A DNA stretch of 64,000 nt, taken from positions 62,001 to 126,000 of the forward strand of contig JADANN010000031.1 of NCBI GenBank assembly GCA_018806985.1, given 5' to 3'. The notes beneath the pieces were generated by a model. It was given only the letters and a program-made list of their open reading frames with translations, ran no database searches and was not told the origin of the DNA. Positions 1-13,431 of this stretch are shown piece by piece. The DNA comes from Angiostrongylus vasorum (Eukaryota > Nematoda > Chromadorea > Rhabditida > Metastrongylidae). How positions within the stretch are numbered: position 1 is the first letter of the stretch; each line of letters begins with the position of its first letter. The position numbers and the translations under genes are program-made.

Positions 1-2990
1 CCCTTACTTGTGTGGAACGGGATACTCCTAATATCGTCCTTTCGACTGCGCCTTCGATGGCGCTGAGTGATCTTTTCATCCTGCTTACGCAGCGACCGAG
101 TTTCTGACGCATACATTAACGCAGGAAATACCGTTGATCGAGAAGGTGGGCACGGGTGTTTTTTGTTCTCCTCACTAAATCCTCGATGCTCTTGAAAGTT
201 CCCCAAGCCGCTCGTTTCCTTCTGCTGAACTCTGGAGCCATGTCCTTCATCGTGTTGATTTCCCGACTTAGATAAACATAACTGGAGCATTTCGAGATAT
301 TCGTTTCACTGAGTGTGAATGGGGCATACGAAACCAATCCATTGGTCATGAACATCGTTTTTGTGAGATTTAATCGAAGACCAATCTTTCCACAAGCTTT
401 ATCAAAGTCGGCAAGCATACTTTCTGCTTGGTTAATGTTTGGTGTTACAAGGACGATGTCATCAGCAAGGCGAAGATGATGTAACTGCCGACCATCGATT
501 TTCACTTCCATATTATCCCATTCCAGTGTTCGCATGATGTTCTGAAGGGTGGCGGTAAATAATTTTTGCGAGATGGTATCGCCTTGCCTAACACCTATTT
601 TGGCGTCAATGTTAATATCGTTGTAAAATAGTGATGTCTTAGTTGTGAAATTTTTTTTACACTTCACGAAGAATCTTTATGTACTGAGTAGGGACTCCTT
701 GACTATCAAGGGCTTCCATGACTACTTCTATCGCAACTGAGTCAAAAGCCTTGTTAAATCGATGAAAGTGATACAGAGCGGTCTTTTGTTATCTCGCAAT
801 ACTTCAGTGAGTCTTGTTATCGTGTGGATGTGGTCCATCGTACTAAATTCTTTTCGAAGCACTGCTTGCTCAAATGGCTGCCTTTCGTCCAGTCACTATT
901 CTGTCAGTCCTGTTTAGGATGAGTCGAGCAAGAGTTTGTAGACGACAGACAGCAAGCAGATTGGGCGATAGTTGCCGATATCGTTGAGGTCACCACTTGA
1001 CCATTAGCACGGTCTTGCTGCCCTTCCACTAAGTAGGGAGGGACCTTGCATTCAGACAGGTAACGTGCGAAGAGCCTAGCCAGTGGGTTTACGAGGACTG
1101 GTGGAAGGTTTTTCAGGTGTTCTGGTCTTATCCTGTCCGGAGCTGGTGTTATTCGATTTTTCACTGATGAAATGGCATGTCGGATTTTGGAAGGGAGAAC
1201 CGGTGGTACAACATGTGAATTCTCGTTTATTTAGCATGACGGAAGGTGGACGTGGCTATCGAAGAGACCTGAGCAGTATTCGGGAGTGATTTTCTCCATT
1301 GCCTTTTTGGACGCTGTAACTGTTCCGTCTGGGCGTCGGAGTGCAATCAGCTTGGTCTTGTAATTGGCGAGGCTTCGGTGGGTCATGTGAATGCTTTTCC
1401 TAGCCTCTGCACCTTCGACCATTACTGCTGCTCTTCTCTCTCTAAGATCTTCTTTTATCGCCTGTCTGCATTGTTTTGCGAGTTCGGACGTTAGTTCACG
1501 GTTGCTTGCAGCTCATGCGATTCCACTCTGCCGTATCAGTACGAGAGTTTCTGGAAATAGACGTTTCTTGGTGACTTTCGAACGCTCAGCTTTCGTAGCG
1601 CTAACATGAACATGTTGAATGAGTATTCCTCGTCGATGTTATCGACATCGGTATCTTCCCAACAGCAAACTAATGAGTTGAATAAGTCCCGGTTTATAGT
1701 GGTTCTGGGACTTCGATTTTTGAATTTGGCGGCTTTTTTCTCCTTTCTGCGAGCAATAGATTCTTGCACGAAGGAGGCGATGGTCTGATCCCGTGTGGAA
1801 TTTTTGGGACAACAGCGACATCGGTTAGGCGAAACCTTCTATTTATTTTGATGTGGTCTATTTCGTTATGGAACTCTCCATTGGAAGACTCTCACGTCCA
1901 GCGTTGAGGGTGGGGCTTCTGGAATTGCGAGTTACCATGGATGGTCTTGGTCGTCATGATAAACTCAGAAAGCCGCTCACCCTATTGGTTCCATTCTAAT
2001 CCGTAGGTCCCAATGTGACGTTCTTCAGACGTTCTTCTTGGTCCAATCTTGGCGTTAAAATCTCCAATGGTAATCTTGAAGAATGTATGGTCTTCTCTGT
2101 AGAACTTCTCCAAGTCCTTGTATAACTCTTCGTCTTCTTTTTCGTCATAGTTTGATGTCGGCGCGTAAACGACGATTATTGTCAAAGCCGGTGTTGATAC
2201 ACGTCTTTTTATGCGTAAACCTCCGATTCGGGTTGTAAGCTGTTCGAATGAATCAATGTTCATGGACATACTCGTGTTGTCGAGAACGCCGACGCCGCCG
2301 TTGCCTCTACTGTCGCATGTTCCGAGGAACAGTTCTCCGGTGTCATAGGCGGCGTTGTATGAGTGGCGTCGTCTCATCTCGCCCAGTCCGATGACGTCGT
2401 ATCTTATCTTTCTCGTTTGCATGATCAAGTCTTCTATCGAGGGACTCGGATGCATGCGTACATGCATTGTAGGCACAGATTGTCACCTTAGTTCTTCGCG
2501 ATCCAGGCTGCTTCCATTGGCCCTGACATTTTAGCAGCCTGTCCGTACTTGTCCTACTCAATGCTGCGGAAATGGGGGGCTCTTTCGGGGTCAGGGGAAT
2601 GAGGCCCGTTTCTTTTACTGTGTTTAGCATTTTGATACCCACGCATTTTGATACCCTGTTGGGTATACTCGCGGGTAGCTTGCCAGTCGCTCCTAGAATG
2701 GACATGGAGCTTATTTGTTGGAGGCAATTCCTAAGCACTTCCTATTTATTTCCCTGTAACTTGATTGCAGGCTTTTGGCCGAATTGACTCGTAGAATAGA
2801 ATCCGCATACCCACACACGCGTGCATGAATGCGCCTCGCAAATACAGGAAGTATGTGCCAAATCGGCGCAGCAGGAACAGGGTGTCCTTCCTTTTGATCC
2901 ACCGGCTTGTCAAGGAAACATACGGTCGCTTTTGCTCTGCGATTAGCTCCCTATCCGCCACCCGGGCTCGAGATCCCTCATGTGAGGGAC
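1..2990 (-). mobile_element. RTE-type non-LTR retrotransposon, decayed, 3' end outside window
   Basis: Read on the minus strand, this is an RTE/BovB-like element whose single ORF2 would encode an apurinic-type endonuclease followed by reverse transcriptase. The endonuclease part lies at about 2476-1982 and keeps a GDFNAK motif and a YAPTSN block. A linker region with several frame breaks follows (about 1769-904). The reverse transcriptase lies at about 667-116, with the RQGDTIS block and the catalytic box present as LADD instead of the usual FADD. Stops and frameshifts separate the pieces, so it is not expected to be active. The 5' region (about 2500-2990) has no long ORF and matches the 5' region of the copy at 41.9-45.3 kb, including a CCCTCAYRTGAGGG palindrome (2975-2988). 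The 3' end lies left of position 1. Confidence 0.9.
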
Positions 2991-2998
2991 TTTCGTGT

Positions 2999-3085
2999 TG
3001 AAACGATGCTTAATGAAGTCGAATGCATGGCGCATCCCTCAGGGATTGATCGATGCCGACAGCTTTATCCTTTATCTTTGAAATT
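2999..3085 (+). repeat. SINE 3' tail fragment
   Basis: This stretch matches the 3' part of the tRNA-derived SINE seen complete at 52.9 kb: a GAATGCATGGCGCAT-like segment and then a GCCGACAGCTTT-like end. The tRNA-like head is missing, so it is a 5'-truncated copy. It abuts the 5' end of the retrotransposon on its left. Confidence 0.5.
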
Positions 3086-3311
3086 CTCCAAAAATGGAGT
3101 CATATCATAACTCTAGTGTATAAAGCAAAAGTGCATCAAATAATCCTTCAATTGGCATGTAGTAATATAACATTCGAAAAAGTTGTTGGTGAACACAGAA
3201 GACGTAATTGCAAATACTACCTTAATTTCCGAAAACCTAACAAATTATAGACGACAACAAGGATTTTTTTAAAAGTGTGATAAAGAGAGCGAGAGGTGAG
3301 AGAGAAATACA

Positions 3312-3312
<1 letters not shown>

Positions 3313-3372
<60 letters not shown>
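3313..3372. repeat. TA microsatellite
   Basis: An almost uninterrupted run of TA dinucleotides. Its translation as alternating Tyr-Ile is not a gene. It lies just upstream of the first recognisable RasGAP exon. Confidence 0.9.
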
Positions 3373-3418
3373 ACATTTATATAGAGGGAAAGAGAGGAAA
3401 GCTATCCTATTCTTCAAG

Positions 3419-5580
3419 GAGACAAAGAAACTACGAATTGGCTCCAATGGTCAGAGCAGTGAATGGTTGGATATGAGCTGTGATGAGACGGGAACTTTGG
3501 CGCTACGAATGAGCCTCTGGCAGGAAACACTGCGCGGTCTCAGTAGCTCATTTCATGGGCAAATACGGTATTGTTATTTTAAAAGAATCAGTTTAAATTT
3601 TTTTAACAGCAGTTTTCACGTAGGTATAACTTAAGTATTCGTTTGTTCCTTGATTATTACCGTTATTTTTCGAATGCACCTTTTCTATCTTTTCTCGGCT
3701 TCTAAATATTAATCTATCAATTAATGGGGCGAATAGCATAGTGGTAGTGATGTCGGTCATCACGAGCATGGTGCCAGTTTGATTCCACTCCGGGTCAGCC
3801 AAGCCTCTCATCCCGCCGGGGTCGGAACATTGGTAGCTGACTTGTCCGAGAAAAAAATAACTCTCTGCAATCCAATTGGGAGCTCTCCAGGCCAGCTATT
3901 TCAGGATTCCAGGGAGAATCGACTCGACAAGCATTCTAAACATTCAAGATGAAACAAAAATCCTCAAGCAGTAGCCTAAGTCACGCATAAAAAATTGCAA
4001 GATCTTCTTTGATGGTGGATGTGAGGAAACGAATCGAATGTGAGAAGTGTTGGGATCCGCACCTTAGACGTGTAAATGGTTCATATAAAATAAAAAAAAT
4101 GTTAGTCTATATCCGTCTGATAGTGCTTGAAGCATATGGGCTTTTCGTGAACGTTAAAACATCGATTGTTACGATCCAAACTACCCCCTGCAGTTTTAAC
4201 ATGCACCGTAAAATCTAGACAAGTCCGTACGAATACCGATGATGCTGGTAATTTCTGACCATCCTTTCCTTTATCTTTCTGAAGTAAGAATACAGCGAAT
4301 GAAAGAAAAGCAACCCATTGAAGTGCCACTACTTTAGCTTTATTTCAGGGTGGATGTGGATGAACGATGGACAAGCGGGCCTTCGAAATGGTTTTATCTT
4401 CGCCCTCGTCACAACGACCAGTTTGACAAAATAAAGGTGGATAAGAATAGTTTTATTTTGATAAATCATGTAAATATGAACAAATTTGGCTATTTACGCG
4501 TTGAGATTTTACGTTCGAGAATAGTTAACTTACGTTCGTGAATAGTTAACTGATGGTTACTCAGGTACCAAACCGCTTACAAGCCATTAAAGCAGGCAAC
4601 CTTATATCGCTGAGTGATGTATCATAGAAGTTATAACACCGCATTGCCTCGTTGAATCAACTTCTTTCAAGAATATTGAAAAAGGGGCTAAGGATCTATT
4701 CAATGCAGAAGAAACGTTGAATGTAGAAGGTTTTCTTATGAAATAATGTACAATTTTTTTCGTCTTTTATGATGGCGAGCACAAGGCTCTCCATTGTTTG
4801 ACAGTCCATGTCGACATTGAGATTCATAAAGTTTCAACTTGAGGCAGAAGCGGTCATTGGAGCCAGTGGTAACTAAAAATTGCTTTGCAATCCTACTTAA
4901 GGTTTAACCGAAATACCTAGATAACCCTTGTTCACTTTCCGCTAAAATGAGTGCTTGTGAGATCAAATCTAACCAGAAAATCGGAAACGAATGGCTGATA
5001 CAAATATGAAAGATGTCGGAACAAAAACGAAGCTAAAAAATGCCCAGCACTATGCTGTCATTCAACCCACAATGAGGAAAACTATGTTTTGGGGCAATCG
5101 CCTACTGGATGATAACAGGAGGTCTTGAAATTCTGAACCTTACCGAAAATAGAGAATCGTTGGGGCAGTGTTGCGTTTTCTATAACATCGTCAGATGTAA
5201 TGGATCTATAAATCAAGAGCAATTACTGGGCGAAATCTGAAGCGTAGTGGATTTTTCAGGTTGTAGAAGAGTGGGATGATATACACCAGTTCAAGAACTA
5301 GACGATAAATAATCATGAAAAAGTTGCTGACATCAGCTTAGTTTGCTCAATTATGCAAAAAATGGTTCAGATACCACTGCCACCAATGTCAACATAGTGG
5401 TCTTTGTGACTGCTATTTTTCAGGCACCCACCAATAAACAACCTCTCGGCGATCTCAAATTGTGGCTATCTTACACAGCCGATCATGTGCTACCAATTGA
5501 AGACTACAGGTATCTTACTGGAACATTTATGTTTGTGAAAGTACCCATATCCATACCTATTCTGATTAATGCAATCAGCT

Positions 5581-5646
<66 letters not shown>

Positions 5647-5901
5647 TCACTGGTTGTGTGGGCCACAGCATAATTTCCACTTTTCGGAGTTCTGGTGGTT
5701 TAGCCAATGTGGTTCCTTGGAGTCTCGAGGTCAGTCCAGCCTATGTCCGTCCCAGGTCGTTACCACCACAGGCAGTCGCAGCCCTTGTGAATCAGTGGGA
5801 GATTTGCCACCATGCGACTAGTTTGATACCAGAACGGTGGCGGATGATGTTACTGGTTTAGTCTTAGCTGGGCTTCCTGGGATAGAAGCGCTGGATATAT
5901 G

Positions 5902-5953
<52 letters not shown>

Positions 5954-8900
5954 GTTATGTACAGTATGTATAAATATATATTTCTTCATATAGACAAATT
6001 TTTGAGAATGGCAGTTAGTGTTAATATTTAATAGTTAATGTTTAGTTAACTAGTGAAGAGCATCTAACCAATCTTTACTAGTGTATATGTCATTATGAAA
6101 TCGTTAACTTGTTCAATTTACAATTGTATTCTTGAACTATTCAGTTATTTGATGACATCGCTGGCTACGTCGACGAACGTTGGACCATTTTCAGCTTCTT
6201 TAGTCTGCTTACTTGAGCACCTGCCAAAGGTAAACGGATGGAATTTTGACTGATATTAACATATCAACTTTATTCACATTGCTACTCTGATTATTATTAC
6301 TACATCTAAATGGCTACATCAGCTATATCATAGATTCTCACGGAAATCTTTAAGGTGGATCTTGGACATGTCGCGCGACCTATCGTGCATGCCATGATCA
6401 GCACTCGAGAGTTGCGACCGTTACTTAAAGCTCTTTATGTTGTTGACATTCAACGATGCCAGTTAGTTCTCATCATTTAAAAAACTAATGTGATGTTCAA
6501 TTGCATATTACTATGACAATCTTGGGAAAAAAATTTACTGTGATAGGAGTGAAAAACGTTTATCAATGTAAGCCGTTAAGGTTGTCGTAAGTTGTTGCCG
6601 GTCTTTACTCTACAACTTAATGCACAACAAATCTTAACCTGTGGTAAGCTTTAAGACAAAACAAAGGACAAATTAGAATAGAAATATGCAGCGGAATTAA
6701 AGAAATTGTTGACTATCGACTGCGTTTTTTGAGTACCTTCATCTATATTAGACCAAAGCATTTTCCCAGGTTGCATTTGTAGTTCTTTATTCCTCTTTAT
6801 TTAGAAAAATGTCAAAGTTGTAGAGATATCTGAAGACGAATAACAGCATAGAACATTCTTAGGTGGACGAGCTTCTGATGATTTTAGAAGGACTTGTATC
6901 AAATCAGATTGTTGATAAACGCCCTCTATGGGTGTCTTCATATCCCCCCATTACTCTCATACGATAGCGAAGCCGAATATATAGACCGTAGATGGACACG
7001 TTCCCTTAATGGTTCGTTACTTCGTTACTACAACTGTGAAGACTTCAATGCTTATCAAGCAGTTCCTCGTCACGGTAAATGCTTATGCAGTGGTGAATCA
7101 GTTATTTGTTTCCGTGGTCAAATCATTCTCAGTCCCTAATTTCTGAGACGATCGTAGTGATGGGTAAGTCACCTTTATACTGGTGACTGGTTTTCCAATA
7201 TCACTGTTATCGACAAGGTTGCGAAAAGAAGAATTCATGTTCACGAAAAAAAAAGTTGAAGAAGCCTTCCAAATGAAGCCTTTTGAATCGATAAAATTCG
7301 AGGGGATGAAACCGTGTTCAAACAAGACAAGGAACGCCGCGAAATGGAAGGTAAACATGATGTTGTGTTTTTAACTATTCGTGATGGTTGTATTTGGGAG
7401 CGAAAAACCCATAATACAATAGCGGACCTTTTATGGATATATTGAATCCAACAGCTTCATACACGCTGCTTGTAATAAGACCTATTAACTATTTGGTATG
7501 CTTGGTTGTTATTAAATGCTGCAACTCAAAATGTGTTGCACAGAACCCTGAGATTCTACTGTTTGATAACACTACAGGTAATTCGATGTCTCATTTTCAT
7601 TTTTCGATCATTTTCTATGGTAACAGTTACGATAGTAATTCGAGCTAAGAAGATTAAAGTGCATCGTCATCAGATTGACCAAAATGGCAAGACATCGCCT
7701 ATCAAAAGCCATTTGTGATGCTGAAGAAGAACTGTTTCACAGAATAAGCGACTTCAGAGGAGTTGGAAGCATTGGCGTGACTCAATAGGAGCTTAACTGT
7801 GAACATCGATCTGTTCAAAGAACCAACTTTTCAACCTTTATTGTTGAAAAGATTTGGACCGATGTCTCATTTGAAAGCCTTAATCATTTATGTGCCAACA
7901 TCAAACTAAGATGGGAACGAAATCGAGACATTCCCTGTAGGTCTAGAGAAATACTACAGAGAAGATCATGCCTTATATACCAAAGATATAGTGCAGGGAT
8001 ATGGATGTGCCACGCAAGGTCCGTAGTTGTGTTTAACTTCCAGTTTAGGTAGTTAAATGTTTATGTAAGCAACAGAAAATAAAACGATAACAACATTGCG
8101 GAACTATTAAGAGTAATATAATGAAAAGATCGTCAGCCTTTACCACAAGAAATGAAGAAGTAAGACAAACAAGCTAGAATCGCTTACAATGTTTCCATAG
8201 AATGGATGTTCTCCCTACCAGTGTTGCTGTTATCCCAAAGTTCTTCGTAGGTTAAAATCATCACTTTTTTTGGGCAAGATTCCTACTTTCTCAGCAAAGA
8301 AGGGAAGCCTTAATATTTAAGGAACGAAATCCAAATATCCAAATACGAAAATCCATGTAGATTATAGCCCGATTATTAACCAGTTTTTTGGATAACACCG
8401 TTATCGATAGCGTCGATAAATTTGACTGAGTCATTCAATGTATTAACGAAGGTTGGAAATGGAAAAGAGTAGCAATATCGGCTGACAATAGAGAATCCTG
8501 AATGCTTCATAGGACTTTGCGGACTACAAAATTACGTTGTCGCTGTCCGTCGTCCACATGAAACAGTCACTGCATTCAAAACAGCCAGAGGAAATCACTC
8601 ACGGCTTCCACTCCAACACCTTCAACGGCGCCGCATACCTTCCGCTATGGTCAGATCAATGAGTGTGAATATGTCGTTTCTACTGTTCTCTATTCGGAAG
8701 TCCGACCTGCTTTCTGGTCAATGAGGAACGTCTAGCATCCGACTGTGACAGGATCGAATTCAAATATTTAAAAAACTTAATACTATTCTCGTTAACCAAC
8801 TGATTTGGTTTTCATATGTTGCCTCTCGGAAAAGAAGGTTCCCTATTAGCGAAAAGCCAAAAATATAATGTTGTTCTGCTAGGAGAACTTCCTTTGCTGT

Positions 8901-11900
8901 CCTTTTGCACTCCTTTCAATATCACGAGACCAAATAGTGCTTCACAAATTTGTTGACTTGAAGACTTTATTTGAAATGGATCAAATTTGTTGAATTGAAG
9001 AAAGGCTTTAGGATTCCTGAGACGTAAGCGATCATGGTGGGAATGAACAACTAGGGTTCCCGTTCTACGTTTCTTTTCTCGCCAATGCGACCGTTCACTG
9101 TTCTACTACTTTTGGTTTACAGCTTATACTCATTTAAGAGATCTCAACACACTCTTCCGTAGTCATACGCTTGCCAGTAAAATGTTGCACGAACTGCTGC
9201 AAATTTATGGACGCTCATATCTATTAACCACTTTGAAGCCTGTTATTGACAAAATTTACAAAGAGAGGCGTTGTTGTGAAGTTGACCCCAGTCGCATACA
9301 TCAAGGTGAATCGATTGACAAGAATATGAAAGCACTGCTTTGTTATTTCTCACTCGTTTTTACGTGCATTACTGAATCTACATCGCATTGTCCTTCCTCG
9401 CTTAAAGCTGTACTCTCTGATCTGAGAATGGTAGTACGTGAAAAGACTGGTAGGTTAATAATTAACATGCAACGATGTGACCTATGTAGGATGCGAAAAT
9501 AATGGACGCTTCCAACTTTACATCAGTATATCTCGGCTCTTCTTACAATTTGCCAGGCGGACCTTTTCATAACTGCCATAGGGTAAACCCCTAATTTGCA
9601 TAAGTGGAACTTCATGTGTATCAAGCAGATACAGTATACGATTAACAGTCATTGAAAGCTCAAATAATTAGTGCTCACATCGTACATGTGAGATAGAAAT
9701 ATTATACAGCTGGCGTGAGAGATGTAATTTCTCCAAAAAATTGGAGATGATCCTCTATGTGACAGAGAACATGCTTTTAGCGTACTTGAATGGCACATCT
9801 TCACCAGCTGCTCGGACACCAGCACATTTTCCACTCACTTCGCTCAGTTCTGGTCACCCGCCATGAAAATGGTCTGCTTCGTCGATTATTATGCCTGCAA
9901 CTGTCTACCAATAATTCACAAATCATTTGCGGCTGTGAATGCAGCTGGATGACGTAGTATAAGAAACATTTTCCGTCCTGTAAGGGGTCGTTATAGAGGG
10001 TGCTTGCGTGGTCATGAGGTCTATCTACCATTCGGCCATCTGTCTACATGCTTCTTTATGTGAATAGAGTATGTACGTTCGTATTTCGAGCCAATTGCTC
10101 CGAATATTAAATGCAAAATTTTTCGCAAATTTGGATCCCTTAGTGCGGCTTGATGTGTCTGCCATTACATTTGGAAAGATATTGTCCAGCCACTAACTGG
10201 GTGGTGCAAAAGATACCTATGTTGTTGAAATTTCAAATCATGCCCCAACTGTGTAGCAGAGCGGTGAAGGTAGAGCACTGAAGCAAGAAAAGTGATCGTA
10301 TAATGTTGGATCCTGCAATAAAGCGGTATCTTCCTTGAGAGGCTTGAACACAGTCCTTGCTGTTTTAGTTCTTCAGCACAATACCTCATTGATGACCCTT
10401 TCCTTGTTGATTGAACGTCATAGCTACACGTACAATGTAGTCACTGTAAAAAACAACAATCTATCTTGTTTTGTTTTTTACTATACCAAGACCAGCTACC
10501 CTCTGGATGTGGTCCATAGACACTGTCGTTTTTAGAACATCACTCAGCTCAGAAAATTGAGTTTTATTCCAAACACTTGATATACGTTGTAAGACAGCGT
10601 GCCCTTGGTGCACAGTCCACCAATAAATCTGCCGGTAACTATGAGGCTCCCCCACTGTTACCATTCTTGAACAAGATAGCTGTGTGCGTGCTTCTTCACC
10701 AGTGAGGGTTCTCTTCATTTTCAAGGTTTATTGTCAAATACATTGCGATAAATGCGTGTAGTTCGTTGTTTCCACTTCCAACAAATTGTGGTTTTGTCCG
10801 ATCATGAAGCTTTGGCACTTTCTTGGTTGAATCTCGGACGTCAGATGAAAAGAGTTGGCGAAGGTTTTTACCAAAGGGGAATTTACTAATTGGTATGGAA
10901 TGAGAGTTGTAGAATGAAGAGTGGAGTAGAATGCTTGTTTTCAGTTTCATTTCAATTCATGAACTACAGATTATTCTAACCAGGTTACCCAACAGATTAT
11001 TCTTCCTGTACAAAAGAAAGATCTGTCGAAATTTCTATGACATTTATACCAACCGTAGTAGTATGTTACAATCGGGTACAGCTTAATTTTTCTCTCTTCC
11101 TTAACACTTTCTTGATGCTCATGGTGGAGTTACGAATCGAACATCTATTGTGAAGAAGTGAAGCGTATACCAGTTTTAGAATCCCTTGACATGCGCTTTT
11201 AATGCTCGGTTTGGTCTTCCTTGATCTTTCAGTGATTTAATGAAAGCTTTCCACAAATAAAGCTTCAGTTCATACGCAGTATTTCCTTTTCTTCTTCTTC
11301 TTTGATAAAACTTATTTTCCATCCTACGAATAGAGTTTTAGAACATATAGGATGGTGATTAGATCTAAAAGACTGATAGCCCTCTGTGAACTGATAGCCT
11401 TTCCTCTAAGTGATCACAGAACGCTTCTAATTCTCTTTCATGAGCTACATTGATTTGTGCGATAAGGCAAATGGAGATGGTAGAGGAGGTTTAAACAAGG
11501 TGGTAAGATCAGATCGGATCTCGTTAAAGTCGACGTTATGAATAATGAGCTCTGTATACACCATACCATATGCCACGTACATTTCGTGACTGGATTCTTC
11601 ATCTACAGTTAATGAAGATACCGTCGTTTACTTGTCGACGACGGTTTCCCTGTTCTTGTTCTCCAGCAAAGTGATCATACGAAACTTGATTTATGTTGCC
11701 ATCTTTAGAACTGCGTAAATTCGGAGACAGAATGCAGCATTTCGTTGTTTCTTTAGAACAAAAAACAACCTCCATGACTTGTCGTGGACTTTTTTTTTGT
11801 CCCGGTAGCAACGATGTTCGTCGAAATCCTTGATTTGGTCACCTTTAATAGGGAAAGAGTACTGAGGCAGTGAAGCTAATCTATCGCTGTTTGGGTGAAT

Positions 11901-13374
11901 TTTTTCCTACAGTCCCCAAATAGTGCTTAGATTGTTCTACGTTCGTCAAGGCAGATAAGCCCCGTCAACTATGGATTGCTGGTAGGTTCGCTGCTTTGAA
12001 GCCAGGTTTCCTACGATGCAGTATGAAGAAAATACCGAACTAATACTCCGAATAGGTAGCTGTCGTTAGGATGAACGCAGTGAAGTGCAAAGCACACAGA
12101 AAAGGGGAATATTTGGGACGTGGGAGCTAATTACCGCACTATAATGTAGATCATTTGAGACCGAAAAAGGGGATGTAGAATTTGAGTTCCCAAAACTTTT
12201 GCAAACTAGCATGAATAGGTAATTCCACACATTATTGAGGTTTTACATAGTCTCAATACAATAACGAACTCCATCAGAAACGTGTGGATGACTGGACCCC
12301 ATCGGTAACAAGTTTGAATGATTGTAGACTTGAAAATATAATGTATTACAGGTCGACCTGACGTCGAACTTCTCGCCCTTTCCTCTTTTCTAATTATGAG
12401 GTTTTTCGCTGCCGCTGTGCTCAGTCCGAAGACCTTTGGGATTAAACACGAACAACCGGTAAGTAAAGTTTGACCGTGAAGCATCATTAACTATTTGCTC
12501 AAATCCGGGGTGTTCATATTAGGTGAGGTCATTCAGTTTCCAATAAAAAACAATTCTTCAAAGCCAAAACAAATTTTTCTATTGAGATTAAATTATTTTA
12601 GCGTATACCAAAAAGTTTTTCAGCAATTTGATGGACTCACTATTAATATCGTCAAAATCTTTATTGTTATCGCTGACGATGTATAATGGGTGGATAGTGC
12701 AAACACCATTGATAAAGAAAGCAAATTCACGACTGAAAATGAAAGATGTTCACTTTCAAAGTAATAGCTTAAATACCAGGAGACCTTATAGACTAGACTT
12801 TCTCAATAATTTCAAAGTAAATAATGACTACTTATATATTTCATGAAAAGTAACATCTACACACTACATCTAAGCGCGTGTGATCGTTATCATAATTCAA
12901 AAAGAGCCGCGTATACCGCAGTGTTTAGAAGTGCCGTGCGATAAACGTATCGTCGCCAGTTGGACCTCGCACCTTGGGCAAACAAATCCACCATCCCTCT
13001 GCACGGTGCGCAAATTGGAAACCATACTTCTCTGGGAGGATAGAAACACTGATCATCTATTACTAGGGACGGGAGAAGCCATTGTATAGAGCCAGATAGG
13101 CCTTCGATGCCCTCCACGATGTCACGAATTGACTCGAATGCATGGGACATATTAGAAGGATTGGCCAACGCTGAGCGCTTTTTCTGCAGAAAATCTCTGA
13201 CTTACACCTAATGTTGAGCCTTTCAATGTGATCCGATCATAATTCAGACGGGCATCGTTGCCGTTGGCAATAATAAACCGTTGATTTTTAAAAAACAGAC
13301 AATCGGTTTAAAACGGAAGGTTTAACAAAATTGTTTGGGACTGCTGAAAAGTGTTAGATAAGTAAATATGTATG

Positions 13375-13431
<57 letters not shown>

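Noticed and set aside
3296..3634. 112-codon plus-strand frame starting in the TA array as one protein
   Set aside because: Its first part is translated microsatellite. Only the part from about 3419 fits the RasGAP C2 domain, bounded by splice sites.
6894..7139. 81-codon cysteine-containing frame as an independent gene
   Set aside because: Reading other frames with splice sites gives RasGAP segments that align with the GAP1 family.
9047..9181. Upstream extension of the arginine-finger exon to 9047
   Set aside because: It is open but adds about 30 residues where the family has none, and lacks an acceptor in phase.
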